From Pseudomonadota bacterium (GTDB lineage Bacteria; Pseudomonadota; Alphaproteobacteria; Rhizobiales; Xanthobacteraceae): 64,000 bases of DNA. Every line of letters begins with the position of its first letter. The first letter of the stretch is position 1. Shown here in pieces: positions 54,414 through 63,026 of this stretch. The translations under genes and the position numbers were made by a program. The DNA is taken from positions 186,001 to 250,000 of the forward strand of contig JAEYAW010000031.1 in NCBI GenBank assembly GCA_023404675.1, given 5' to 3'. The notes under the pieces were generated by a model. It worked only from the letters and a program-made list of their open reading frames with translations. It was not told the DNA's origin and made no database searches.

Positions 54414-56204
54414 CTAACCGGTCCGAACGTTTCCAACACCACCCAGACGGCAAAAGCTTCGACCATCCCGTGACAACGCAATGAATTCCACCGTCCCCGG
54501 AATCAGAAGGCGGACATAGCCCAACCATCCCAGCGGTCGATGGAAATGCTGACCCAACCACTCTTCAGCACGGCCGCTGGTCCGGGTCGAACGCGCCACG
54601 CCAACCACTCGCCTGTTTTGATCAACTGCAATAATGGTCGTTGCGGGCGCATTATCGTTTGTCAGCCACGTCCAGCCTTGGGCCACCGCCGGAAATCCGT
54701 CGACCGGAAAAATTTCCACTCGATCTCCCGGAAGAACCGGAGTCAGGCTTTGAACCTCGCTGCGACATACCGCTTCGCTTCGGCTCGCCAGAAATGGGTC
54801 GATATCATCGCCCCACGCCACGGGAAACTGCGCGAACAACCCACGTCGGCGGCTCTGGATATACCCAGCGTATTCGCGCATGCCCTCCTTCGAGGTGTAC
54901 ATCTCAAGCGGGGCGTGGACATTGGACTGCGACAGCACGGCCGTACTTACTTCCCACATCCGATCGACGTAGTTGCCCCAGATCAGCGTCTCCCGCTGAT
55001 GGGCGAGCGCACAAAGCGGAAGTGCCGTCACACACACGGCAATAACCGGCGCAAGACGCAGGCGCGGCGCGATCTCCGCAAGAAGCCCGCACAGAATAGC
55101 CGTGACAGCTACCCAGCCGAGCGCTGCAAACGAGGCATATTTTTTGTTGGCGGCTTCGAGAATACCAAATTGCGCTCTTGATACCCCCGCCGCCAGACCA
55201 GTGGCCACGATCATCATCAGGAGCGCAAGACCAAAAACGGCGAGCCGCCCACCGGCCCCTCGCCGCACCAGCCGCCAAGACCCAAAGGCAACTCCGACAA
55301 AGAGAACTCCGGCACCAAAAGCGCCCGCCAGATATGGATGGATCGAGAACGCGGGGAAAGGTGCAGGCCAGGAATCCAGCCTCAATAACGGTGACCCAAG
55401 ATAGATTAGAAGGAATTTGAAGACTGAAACGATCTCCACGGAACTCGATCCAACTCTCGGAGTAATTGCAAGCGATATAGCAGTGTGTAGCCCGGCCAAG
55501 ACGATCAGCGAGACCGTGACCTTGGCCGACCAGCGCAAGACAATAGAAATTGTCGCTGCGCTTAGAAGTATGATGGGAGCATTGCCCAACGTGAACGTCG
55601 CCACGATCGCGAGGGCGACAAGAATGACAACAAGCGTGGGCTTGCGAATGGACGACTCGTCGGCAGAGCCTTCAGCCATCAGGGCGGCGGCCAGCAGACA
55701 GAGCGACCCCATGATGGAATGCTCAAGCTGAAACGGGACAATCAGCGTATAAAGAAAACTGCTGTTGACGAACAACAGCAGCAAGACCGCTGCAACGAAT
55801 ACCGCTTCAAAGAGGCTCCAGCCTCGCCCTATCCACCGGAAAAACAACACGAACACACCGAGTGCGCCTGCGACCTGTAGAATATTCGTCGCGACAACCA
55901 GAGTGTGCTCCCGCCCTGAAAAAAACATCTCGTCGGCAACCGCGACAAGCCGGGTGGTGAGAATTCGATGTTCGTTGTGTGGCGAAATCAGATAGGCGAC
56001 AAAATCCTGCCAAGTTGTCAACGCTCGGTAGAACCGCAGCTTGTCGAAGATGCCGTCGTGTGCCGGCCCGGGAAAGAGATGGCCGGGCTCCCACAGCAAG
56101 GTTGCTCCGGCGACAGCCAAGGCTGCGAACGCGAGGCCCGCAATCACGAGCGAATAGACTGCGCTCGATACCGCAGTTGAAGGAGCGCGAAACATCCGTT
56201 TCAT
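54414..56204 (-). CDS. Polytopic membrane protein, family of three in this locus (long member)
   Basis: The 596-aa protein has about 10-12 membrane segments. The first extracytoplasmic loop has ISPHNEHRILTTRLVAVAD, comparable to HNEHG in the fusion protein. VPFQLEHSI, TLGNAPIILLSAATI and SRAQFGILEAANKKYASF mark the shared core. A C-terminal domain of about 190 residues (RRVVGVARSTRTSG; WLGYVRLLIPGTVEFIALS) resembles the tail of the fusion protein (VVVGIGFVSLRAS; WQGVLVAG). ATG 56204 was chosen; GTG 56234 and ATG 56195 are also possible. I do not recognise a named family. The setting implies a role in polysaccharide assembly. Confidence 0.75.
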   Translation of the reverse strand: MKRMFRAPSTAVSSAVYSLVIAGLAFAALAVAGATLLWEPGHLFPGPAHDGIFDKLRFYRALTTWQDFVAYLISPHNEHRILTTRLVAVADEMFFSGREHTLVVATNILQVAGALGVFVLFFRWIGRGWSLFEAVFVAAVLLLLFVNSSFLYTLIVPFQLEHSIMGSLCLLAAALMAEGSADESSIRKPTLVVILVALAIVATFTLGNAPIILLSAATISIVLRWSAKVTVSLIVLAGLHTAISLAITPRVGSSSVEIVSVFKFLLIYLGSPLLRLDSWPAPFPAFSIHPYLAGAFGAGVLFVGVAFGSWRLVRRGAGGRLAVFGLALLMMIVATGLAAGVSRAQFGILEAANKKYASFAALGWVAVTAILCGLLAEIAPRLRLAPVIAVCVTALPLCALAHQRETLIWGNYVDRMWEVSTAVLSQSNVHAPLEMYTSKEGMREYAGYIQSRRRGLFAQFPVAWGDDIDPFLASRSEAVCRSEVQSLTPVLPGDRVEIFPVDGFPAVAQGWTWLTNDNAPATTIIAVDQNRRVVGVARSTRTSGRAEEWLGQHFHRPLGWLGYVRLLIPGTVEFIALSRDGRSFCRLGGVGNVRTG

Positions 56205-56256
56205 ATCTCTTTTGATCGAGCGAGAAGTCGGCACAAACCCGCGAGGTGTCCGAGGG

Positions 56257-56982
56257 CTATTTCACCAGCACAAACGATCCGGATTTGTCCGGCAACAGCA
56301 CGCCCGAGAGGCCACGAGGCTCGCAGAACTCATCCACCGCCCGTGGGGCGCCCGGCCAGTGGCCCGACGAGTAGTCGTGAACGAAGATGGCGCCGCCCTT
56401 GGCCAGACGCGGCCAGAAAAACTCAAGCCCTTCCTTGATCGGCTCGTAGAGATCGCAATCGAGCGAGACGAATGCGAAGGTCTCGTCCCGCATCTCGTCC
56501 GTCACAGAATCGGGGAACATGCCGATAATCCAGCGGTTGCCGGCGTAATTGCCCACCACGCTCTGGGCCAGCGACAGGCTGTTGTCCTCAAAGGCCTTCG
56601 CTTTGCCCTCCTCAAGGCCCTCGTCAAGCTGCTCGACCGCGAAGCCGGTGAACGTATCCGCCAGATACATCTTGCGGTCGAACATCTGGGCATACTGACT
56701 CAGCACCGCCGAGCAATGTCCCTTGTAAACCCCGAGCTCCGCGACCGCCCCGTCGGTGCGCGACAGCACATGCTTGGCATTGAGAACGACGCTCCACAGC
56801 CTCGCGATGTCCATCCCCCGGAACGAATCGCCCTTGGTGAACCTTCGAAAAGCCTCTTCGAAATCCGGATGCTGGAAGAAGTCCGCATAGGAATCCGGCT
56901 GAAACAGCGCGGAGATGTGCCGCGTGTAGCTGGTCTCCTTCGCATAGAGCCGGTCGTTCCAGATCGCTTCCAGCGCCTTCAT
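56257..56982 (-). CDS. TylF/MycF-type sugar O-methyltransferase
   Basis: The 241-aa SAM-dependent methyltransferase has GAVAELGVYKGHCSAVLSQY as SAM-binding motif. It also has LADTFTGF, WIIGMFPDSVTDEM, FVSLDCDLYEPIKEGLEFFW with the metal-binding acidic pair, and FVHDYSSGHWPGAPRAVDEF. The family methylates hydroxyls of sugars on macrolides and on polysaccharides. ATG 56982 has GGGAG six bases upstream; GTG 57006 is the outer alternative. It is clearly paralogous to the gene at 63027, so the locus has two such enzymes, perhaps for different positions or sugars. Confidence 0.88.
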   Translation of the reverse strand: MKALEAIWNDRLYAKETSYTRHISALFQPDSYADFFQHPDFEEAFRRFTKGDSFRGMDIARLWSVVLNAKHVLSRTDGAVAELGVYKGHCSAVLSQYAQMFDRKMYLADTFTGFAVEQLDEGLEEGKAKAFEDNSLSLAQSVVGNYAGNRWIIGMFPDSVTDEMRDETFAFVSLDCDLYEPIKEGLEFFWPRLAKGGAIFVHDYSSGHWPGAPRAVDEFCEPRGLSGVLLPDKSGSFVLVK

Positions 56983-57055
56983 GCGCGTCTCCCATCCACT
57001 CTTCACAGGCGGACGGCGTCACCGCCGCCCGTATCGGCGCGAATTCACAAGCCCA

Positions 57056-58519
57056 TCATCGGCCGCCGCCATCCAGCGAGCGGGCAATCAGCCGAGAGGT
57101 TGATTGGCCCGGCGTCAGACCCGCGAGCAGAACGCGGCCGCCGCCCGCCTTGACAATATCCGCGCCGACCACCTGATCTTCCCGATAGTCCGCGCCTTTG
57201 ACAAGAACATCGGGCCTCACCGCCTCAATGAGGGCCAGCGGCGTATCCTCGCCGAACAGCACCACGGCGGCCACCCCTTTCAAAGCCCCCATCACCTCGG
57301 CCCGCGCAACCTCCGACTGGACCGGGCGGGCCGGCCCCTTCAGCCGGCTCACCGAGGCATCCGTATTGAGCGCCACGATCAGCCGGTCGCAAGCCGCCGC
57401 CGCCTGCGCGAGCAGCGAGACGTGGCCGGGATGCAGCAGATCGAAACAGCCGTTGGTGAAGCCGACCGTCAGGCCGAGCTGACGCCAGTGCTCGCGCTGC
57501 GCCGTCAGCGCGTCACGCGAGAGCAGCCGGCCATCCTGGACATCCTCGGCGCCGGAGAGCGCATGCATCGCCGCATCGAGATCGGCCAGCGTGACGACAG
57601 CGGTGCCGAACCGGCCGACCACGATGCCTGCCGCCTGATTGGCCAGTTGCATGGCCTCAACGATCGGAAGATCGGCGGCCAGCGCCGCGCCAAGCACGGC
57701 AACCACGGTGTCACCGGCGCCGGACACGTCGAAAACCTCCCGTGCCGCGGTCGGAAGATGGACAACATCGCCCGCGAGCGGCACGAAGGACATGCCCTTT
57801 TCCGACCGGGTCACCAGAATGCTGGCGCCGCAGGCGGCGGACGCCGCACGGGCGGCCCGCTCGATCTCTTCGTCGGACGAGGTCGGCAGTCCTGTGGCCA
57901 GCGCGAGTTCCGCTCTGTTGGGCGTGACGATGGCCGCGCCCGCATAGGCCGACAGATCGCGCCGCTTGGGATCGACAATGACGGGAATGCGAAGGTCACG
58001 GGCCGCCGCGATGGTTGCGGACAGGACCCTGTCGGTCAGCACTCCCTTGCCGTAGTCCGAGATCAGGATCGCGTCACAACCGGCCAGAGCCGCCTTGATC
58101 CCCCCGATCATATCCGTTTCGAGCTGACCGGAGATGGGGCGCGCGTCCTCCCGGTCGATCCGGGCGATCTGCTGCCGCTGCCCGACGATGCGGGTTTTGG
58201 TCGTCGTGGGCCGTTCCCGCGTCTTCAGCACGCCGCCGATATCAACATTCGCATGGGACGCAAGCGCGCGACGAAGCTGGTGGAAATCGTCGTCGTCACC
58301 CGCGATGCCGATCAGCCGCACCGACGTGCCAAGCGCCGCCACATTGGCCGCGACGTTGGCAGCTCCGCCCGGCACCCGCCGCTCGGACAGCAGGCGGATG
58401 ACCGGCACAGGCGCCTCGGGCGAGATGCGCTCGACCTCACCGCCGATATAGACATCGAGGATGATATCCCCGACCACAGCCACTGTCCGGGATGCCAGGG
58501 TCCTCAGCGAATCGCGCAC
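57056..58519 (-). CDS. hldE: Bifunctional heptose 7-phosphate kinase / heptose 1-phosphate adenylyltransferase
   Basis: The 487-aa enzyme phosphorylates heptose 7-phosphate to the 1,7-bisphosphate and later adenylates heptose 1-phosphate. The N-terminal PfkB-type kinase has VPGGAANVAANVAALG and VFDVSGAGDTVVAVLG. The C-terminal nucleotidyltransferase has VGFTNGCFDLLHPGHVSLLA. GTG 58519 has GAAGGAG five bases upstream; a frame to 58666 would overlap the FkbM gene. It is between the FkbM and TylF methyltransferases. HldD, the epimerase that would finish ADP-L-glycero-D-manno-heptose, is not in the window. Confidence 0.94.
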   Translation of the reverse strand: MRDSLRTLASRTVAVVGDIILDVYIGGEVERISPEAPVPVIRLLSERRVPGGAANVAANVAALGTSVRLIGIAGDDDDFHQLRRALASHANVDIGGVLKTRERPTTTKTRIVGQRQQIARIDREDARPISGQLETDMIGGIKAALAGCDAILISDYGKGVLTDRVLSATIAAARDLRIPVIVDPKRRDLSAYAGAAIVTPNRAELALATGLPTSSDEEIERAARAASAACGASILVTRSEKGMSFVPLAGDVVHLPTAAREVFDVSGAGDTVVAVLGAALAADLPIVEAMQLANQAAGIVVGRFGTAVVTLADLDAAMHALSGAEDVQDGRLLSRDALTAQREHWRQLGLTVGFTNGCFDLLHPGHVSLLAQAAAACDRLIVALNTDASVSRLKGPARPVQSEVARAEVMGALKGVAAVVLFGEDTPLALIEAVRPDVLVKGADYREDQVVGADIVKAGGGRVLLAGLTPGQSTSRLIARSLDGGGR

Positions 58520-58614
58520 GGGCACTCCTTCGCCGCCGCGCCGGGCGGCCTGCATACCGGCGATGATATGCGTTGAACTGCTGGGTTGACCATATCTTCG
58601 CCTGCCTGCGCCCC

Positions 58615-60045
58615 TCAACCCTTCAGAAGCCGGCCCAGCCCGCGCAGCGGTTTGGTGATCCGCCATGACGTCGAGGCATAGACGGACAGCAGTCGGGCAT
58701 GGAGCGCGTCGAGCTGCGCCCCGATCGCGTCGACCCGCGCCTGTCCTGCGGCTTCGGCAGCCCGCCGCGCCTCTTCGCCGGCAAAGGCGGCCCGCTTTGC
58801 AACGGCCTGCGCCCGGGAAATCTGATGAACCGCCTGATCGGCCATGGCACGGGCGGCTTCGGCCCCCTTCGCCAGCGACGTGACTTCGTCGATCAGCCGG
58901 CGGATTTCGGCATTGTCCCGCGCGCCTTGCGCGCGCAGCTTCTCGACCTCGGCCGCACGTGCGGCTGCGATCTCGCGCGATGAAGCAAGCGTGTCCGCCA
59001 ACTGCGCCTGTTCTGCTCTCGTCTGATCCAGCACCGCGTTCAGTTGTTCCACTTGCGTGAGCAGCACCTGACGTTGCTGGAGGAGTTCATCCTGCTTCAG
59101 CCGTTGCCCGTGATAGCTGTCGATCCAGGCCCGCTCGGGAGCCTCCGCCCCTGTCTCCGCCTCAAGAATCTCGCCCACATATTGGGGCTTGTTCAGCATC
59201 CCGAGCACCAGCCGGTCAGCGGTTTCGATCTCGATCAGCATGTCGCCCGCGGGCAGCGCGATCCGCTCCAGCAGTTCGATCTTTTCCTTGGGCACGCCGA
59301 CGATGGCCGCCTCCATCGCCTCGGCGAAAATATTCTCGCCGACGGCGTTGAAATTGTCCGGGTTGAAGGCCCGGGCCAGATGCAGGCGCGCCGCATAGCC
59401 ACACCGGCGCAGTTCAGCCAGCACCCTGACCCCCGCATCAACCGAATTGCATTCGGCATAGATCGCCGGCTTGCAGCGCCGAAGCGTCTGCTCGCTTCCC
59501 TTCAGAACCTGATCCTCAAGCCCCTCCACGTCGATCTTGATGAAATCGCAGGCTTCGAGCGCAAGCTGATCAACTGTCGTGACGGGAACCGCCACGTGTT
59601 CTCCAGCAACCGCAGCATCGGCCGCGAAAGCATCGCTCAGCGACAGACTGCCGAAGCTGTCCGAGCGGGCAAAATCGATCACGGCGATATCGATCTCACC
59701 GGGGGCCGAAGAAACCGCCGCGTGGTGAAGGGTCACCTGCCGCAGATTGTTGGCAGCAACATTCCTGTCCAGAACACCGTAGCTTTCAGGCTGAGGCTCG
59801 AACGACAGGACTTTCCCGGTCTTTCCGACAAAACGGGAAAAGGCCAGGGTATGGGTTCCGACATAAGCGCCGATATCCAGAACCGTCGCGCCCGCACGAA
59901 GGAAATGCTGCGCGAAGTTGATCTCGCGCTCCGCCCACTCGCCGTAAAGCTCAAGACTGCGGCTTACCGCGCCGGTGTCGCTGGCGAAATAGGTCATCCG
60001 GCCATGGCGGGCCTCGGTGGATCGCAGATATGTTTCGGCCACCAT
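58615..60045 (-). CDS. FkbM family methyltransferase with a C-terminal coiled coil
   Basis: The 476-aa protein has an FkbM-type SAM-dependent methyltransferase in residues about 50-220 (TVLDIGAYVGTHTLAFSRFV; LSFEPQPESYGVLDRNVAAN; CDFIKIDVEGLEDQVLKGSE). From about 310 to 450 there is a heptad-like helical stretch rich in Gln, Glu and Ala. The end, YASTSWRITKPLRGLGRLL, is a tail often seen on polysaccharide glycosyltransferases and methyltransferases. It probably O-methylates a sugar of the surface polymer, with the coiled coil holding a partner or setting chain length, as in WbdD-like systems. That last comparison is inference. Confidence 0.85.
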   Translation of the reverse strand: MVAETYLRSTEARHGRMTYFASDTGAVSRSLELYGEWAEREINFAQHFLRAGATVLDIGAYVGTHTLAFSRFVGKTGKVLSFEPQPESYGVLDRNVAANNLRQVTLHHAAVSSAPGEIDIAVIDFARSDSFGSLSLSDAFAADAAVAGEHVAVPVTTVDQLALEACDFIKIDVEGLEDQVLKGSEQTLRRCKPAIYAECNSVDAGVRVLAELRRCGYAARLHLARAFNPDNFNAVGENIFAEAMEAAIVGVPKEKIELLERIALPAGDMLIEIETADRLVLGMLNKPQYVGEILEAETGAEAPERAWIDSYHGQRLKQDELLQQRQVLLTQVEQLNAVLDQTRAEQAQLADTLASSREIAAARAAEVEKLRAQGARDNAEIRRLIDEVTSLAKGAEAARAMADQAVHQISRAQAVAKRAAFAGEEARRAAEAAGQARVDAIGAQLDALHARLLSVYASTSWRITKPLRGLGRLLKG

Positions 60046-60064
60046 TACACAAGTCCAATCGTAC

Positions 60065-62725
60065 TTACTTGCCGATCTCGAGCGCAGCGATTCTGGCCTG
60101 CAGGGTCAGGATTTCCTGCCTGCGCCGTTCCGCCTCTCCTCCGACATAGCCGAGCTGGCTCCGGAAGAACTGCATCACACGAAACGCCCCTTCGTCCTTC
60201 ATTCGTTGGGCCTGCAGGAGGTCCGCAATCGTATTGACGTCGCCTTCAAGCGAAACGGCGGCGCGGACAGTCTGGATCGCATCGCGCGTCTGCTCCAGGA
60301 AAAACCGTCCGAACTTGCGATCCGGCTCCAGATAGGTTCCCTCGCACCATTCATTCCACGAATGCAAGAGAACAATCCGCTCGTCCCCCTCATAACGCCG
60401 ACAGGTGTCGAGAAGCGCCTGAGTCAGCCACAGGCGATAGGCATCGCCTTCGCCATGAATATGCACCATCGCGCGGTTGCCATAACGCGCCGTATTGTCC
60501 CATGGCGCCATCACCGTGCGGAAGCGCTTGTAGTCCGGGAACGGTCGGCCCGCATGGAAGCCCGCGAACTTGCGGTAATCGACGATACGCCCTTCGAAAT
60601 CCGGGTCGAGTTCGAGATCGTCGAGATCGGTTTCCAGAACCTGCTGGGGCACGATGTTGGAGGGGATTTCGTAGGTCGCGTCGAAGCCGTGCATACGCGG
60701 ATGGCCGACCTCGATCCAGTCGTCGACCATCACAAGATAGATGCCGGGGAAACCGTGTTTCTCGATTTCCTCGCGCCAGATGTCCGTGGTGGCCACGATA
60801 TCCGGGAACAGATGCGTCTTGTAGATCATCAGCAGCGGCTTGCCGTTGATCTTCACATAACGATCGTCGCGAAACAGCGGCACGAGTTCCCTGAGGAACG
60901 CAAGGTCATCCTCGCGCGAATGCTGCTGGGCGATGATAATGTCCTTGTCGCCGCCATCCCAGCGCTTGCTCCAGTTCTCGTTGGCCCAGAGCAGAAAGAA
61001 CGGCGCCTTCAAACCGGACCGGACATAATTGTCCAGCGGCTTGTGGAGCAGTTTCCGTCCCTGAAAATAGTAATAATAGAAGCAGAAGCCATCGATGCCA
61101 TGGTCATTTGCAAGCTGCAGCTGGGCTTCGAGAACCTCGGTCGATCTCAGGTCGTAGTAACCCAATTCACCCGGCACGCGCGGCTGGTGATGCCCGCGGA
61201 ACAGCCGCTGCGCCTTGGTGACATTGACCCATTCGGTGAAACCCATGCCGTGCGCGGCATCGTTCTCTGGAATCGGATGAAACTGGGGCAGATAGAACGC
61301 GAAGGTGCGCGGCATCTGCTCCGCGCGTTTCGGCACCGACCGCAGCTCCGCCGTTTCCCCGATCAACGCCGTCGACAGGCTCTGAGCCCCCTCCGGCCGC
61401 GGCGCCCTGCTCCCCGGCTCCTCCTCGCGCGGCCCCTCCCAGGTGCCATGACGCGGCCGCCCCTCGACAACGCCGCCGCGCGCGTAGTGAAGCAGCGGAT
61501 TTACCCCCGCCGCCACCACGTCCTGGTTCTGATCGCGATACGCGCGTTCGTTGAACGCCGGCGAGGGATTGCGCCCCTCGGCACTGCCAAACTTCACATA
61601 GTGATCGATCGGGTTCATCCCGGATACAGAGACATCGGGGTTGTGAAGCAGGTACCAGGCCGGATCGAACAAGCCGGACGCCATTGCATCGGCACGATCC
61701 TGCGGCGGACCACGCTCAATCTCCGCCGCGGAACATGCCCCCCCACCGCTTTCGTCGACGCCCTCGTAAACACCACCCGAGGACCGGGCCACGGCGGGCG
61801 CGGTCCGGATCACATAGCGAACGGCTTCAACGACCTCATCCGGCGGCAAAAGGCGAGCGGGGCCGGTGAGATTACGGACCATCTTCACATGCGGCGAACG
61901 GCTCGCATAAAAGCCTGTATAGGGTATGTACTTCTTGAAGAACCCCATTTGTCCGAGAAGAACAACGCCGGGCGTGCCGACCGCATTCGCCATATGCGCG
62001 GGACCGCTATCCACCCCGACGAAAAGCGTCGCGCGCCGGATGACCTCCGCCGTCTGGAGCAGGGGCAGCCGGTTGAAGAGATCGATATCCGGTTCGAGCG
62101 GCGACGACGGCGGCATCTTCCCCGCACCGATCTCGACGATCTTCAGACCCAGCTCGTCGCGTAACACGCCTGCGACAACGCGCCACTTCTCGTCAGTCCA
62201 GTCCTTTTCAAGAGAGTTCGACTCGCGATGCACGACGCAATAGCGATCCGGCAGGCGCAGAGCGTCCACCGCGGCCCTGTGCTCCTCCAGCAAGTAAAGC
62301 TGGGGGTGTGCCGAGAGCTTCGGAAGGCCGGCCCCGATGCTGAACGCCTCCAGGATGGCGCCGTAGTCGAACCACTCATAGACGTTGACGAATGGGTTTC
62401 CCCTCTCCTTGACCAGGGAGATCTTGCAGTGCTGGCAGATGCGAAGATTGACGTGGAGGTCGACGACATCGTCATATTCGCCATGCCGCGAGACTTTCAT
62501 CCAATCGGTCAGACAGTCCAGCGCCAGCGTGTGATCGACAACCGGGTTGGTGTCGATCAGCTCCCGAAATTTGGAGGACACGGCCCAGGTGATTTCCGCA
62601 TCGGGATCACGAAGCCGCAAATACCGTGCGACAGGCTCGCAGGCGATGATATCGCCAATGTGCTCCATCAGACCGACGAGAATGCGCTTTCGGCGTGGTG
62701 CGACTGACTGCGCTTCGAGGCTCAT
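60065..62725 (-). CDS. GT9 glycosyltransferase fused to a WbsX-like (GH99-type) domain
   Basis: The 886-aa protein has three parts. Residues about 13-310 are a heptosyltransferase-like GT9 (RILVGLMEHIGDIIACEPVA; YCVVHRESNS; FVGVDSGPAHMANAVGTPGV). About 353-426 are two linker repeats (FDPAWYLLHNPDVSVSGMNP; VVAAGVNPLLHYARGGVVEG). About 470-830 is a WbsX-like TIM-barrel (TFAFYLPQFHPIPENDAAHG; GFTEWVNVTKAQRLF; LLHSWNEWCEGTYLEPD). WbsX-like domains are frequent in O-antigen loci with uncertain activity. With heptose genes nearby, ADP-heptose is a sensible donor for the GT9 part. ATG 62725 precedes the GT9 start; the frame reaches 62800. Confidence 0.86.
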   Translation of the reverse strand: MSLEAQSVAPRRKRILVGLMEHIGDIIACEPVARYLRLRDPDAEITWAVSSKFRELIDTNPVVDHTLALDCLTDWMKVSRHGEYDDVVDLHVNLRICQHCKISLVKERGNPFVNVYEWFDYGAILEAFSIGAGLPKLSAHPQLYLLEEHRAAVDALRLPDRYCVVHRESNSLEKDWTDEKWRVVAGVLRDELGLKIVEIGAGKMPPSSPLEPDIDLFNRLPLLQTAEVIRRATLFVGVDSGPAHMANAVGTPGVVLLGQMGFFKKYIPYTGFYASRSPHVKMVRNLTGPARLLPPDEVVEAVRYVIRTAPAVARSSGGVYEGVDESGGGACSAAEIERGPPQDRADAMASGLFDPAWYLLHNPDVSVSGMNPIDHYVKFGSAEGRNPSPAFNERAYRDQNQDVVAAGVNPLLHYARGGVVEGRPRHGTWEGPREEEPGSRAPRPEGAQSLSTALIGETAELRSVPKRAEQMPRTFAFYLPQFHPIPENDAAHGMGFTEWVNVTKAQRLFRGHHQPRVPGELGYYDLRSTEVLEAQLQLANDHGIDGFCFYYYYFQGRKLLHKPLDNYVRSGLKAPFFLLWANENWSKRWDGGDKDIIIAQQHSREDDLAFLRELVPLFRDDRYVKINGKPLLMIYKTHLFPDIVATTDIWREEIEKHGFPGIYLVMVDDWIEVGHPRMHGFDATYEIPSNIVPQQVLETDLDDLELDPDFEGRIVDYRKFAGFHAGRPFPDYKRFRTVMAPWDNTARYGNRAMVHIHGEGDAYRLWLTQALLDTCRRYEGDERIVLLHSWNEWCEGTYLEPDRKFGRFFLEQTRDAIQTVRAAVSLEGDVNTIADLLQAQRMKDEGAFRVMQFFRSQLGYVGGEAERRRQEILTLQARIAALEIGK

Positions 62726-63026
62726 GAAATGCTCAAGGAATAACGACTTGTGGTTCCGCGGGAAGAACATGCTTCTCGACGGCCCGAGCAATAATTGCAA
62801 CAGCCAGCTTTGTCCATGAGGTATTATTTCACCTCAACGCCTTAAAAGAATTCAGACTGCTCAGGGGCGTAGCGCAAGCCGGTGCGAAGACCTCGCAGCC
62901 ACGCCACAGGCGAGGCCGACGAACGCGGTCCATATCCGGCCGGGGCGACGGCCGGGCCGGTTGTTGGGAAATGTCCCGGCATCTATAGTGCGAGCCGACT
63001 GTTCAGGCCCAGCGACGCGGTGCGGA
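62726..63026. other. Divergent intergenic region with a small inverted repeat
   Basis: These 301 bases separate the GT9-WbsX gene and the second TylF-type gene. I see no coding frame or RNA gene. TGAGGT (62817-62822) and ACCTCA (62831-62836) form an inverted repeat around an AT-rich 8-base centre and could be an operator. Promoters for both divergent genes should lie here, but I cannot place them with confidence. Confidence 0.5.

Noticed and set aside
60017..62164. 715-codon frame opposite the GT9-WbsX gene
   Set aside because: It is antisense to three recognised domains and shows no motif of its own.
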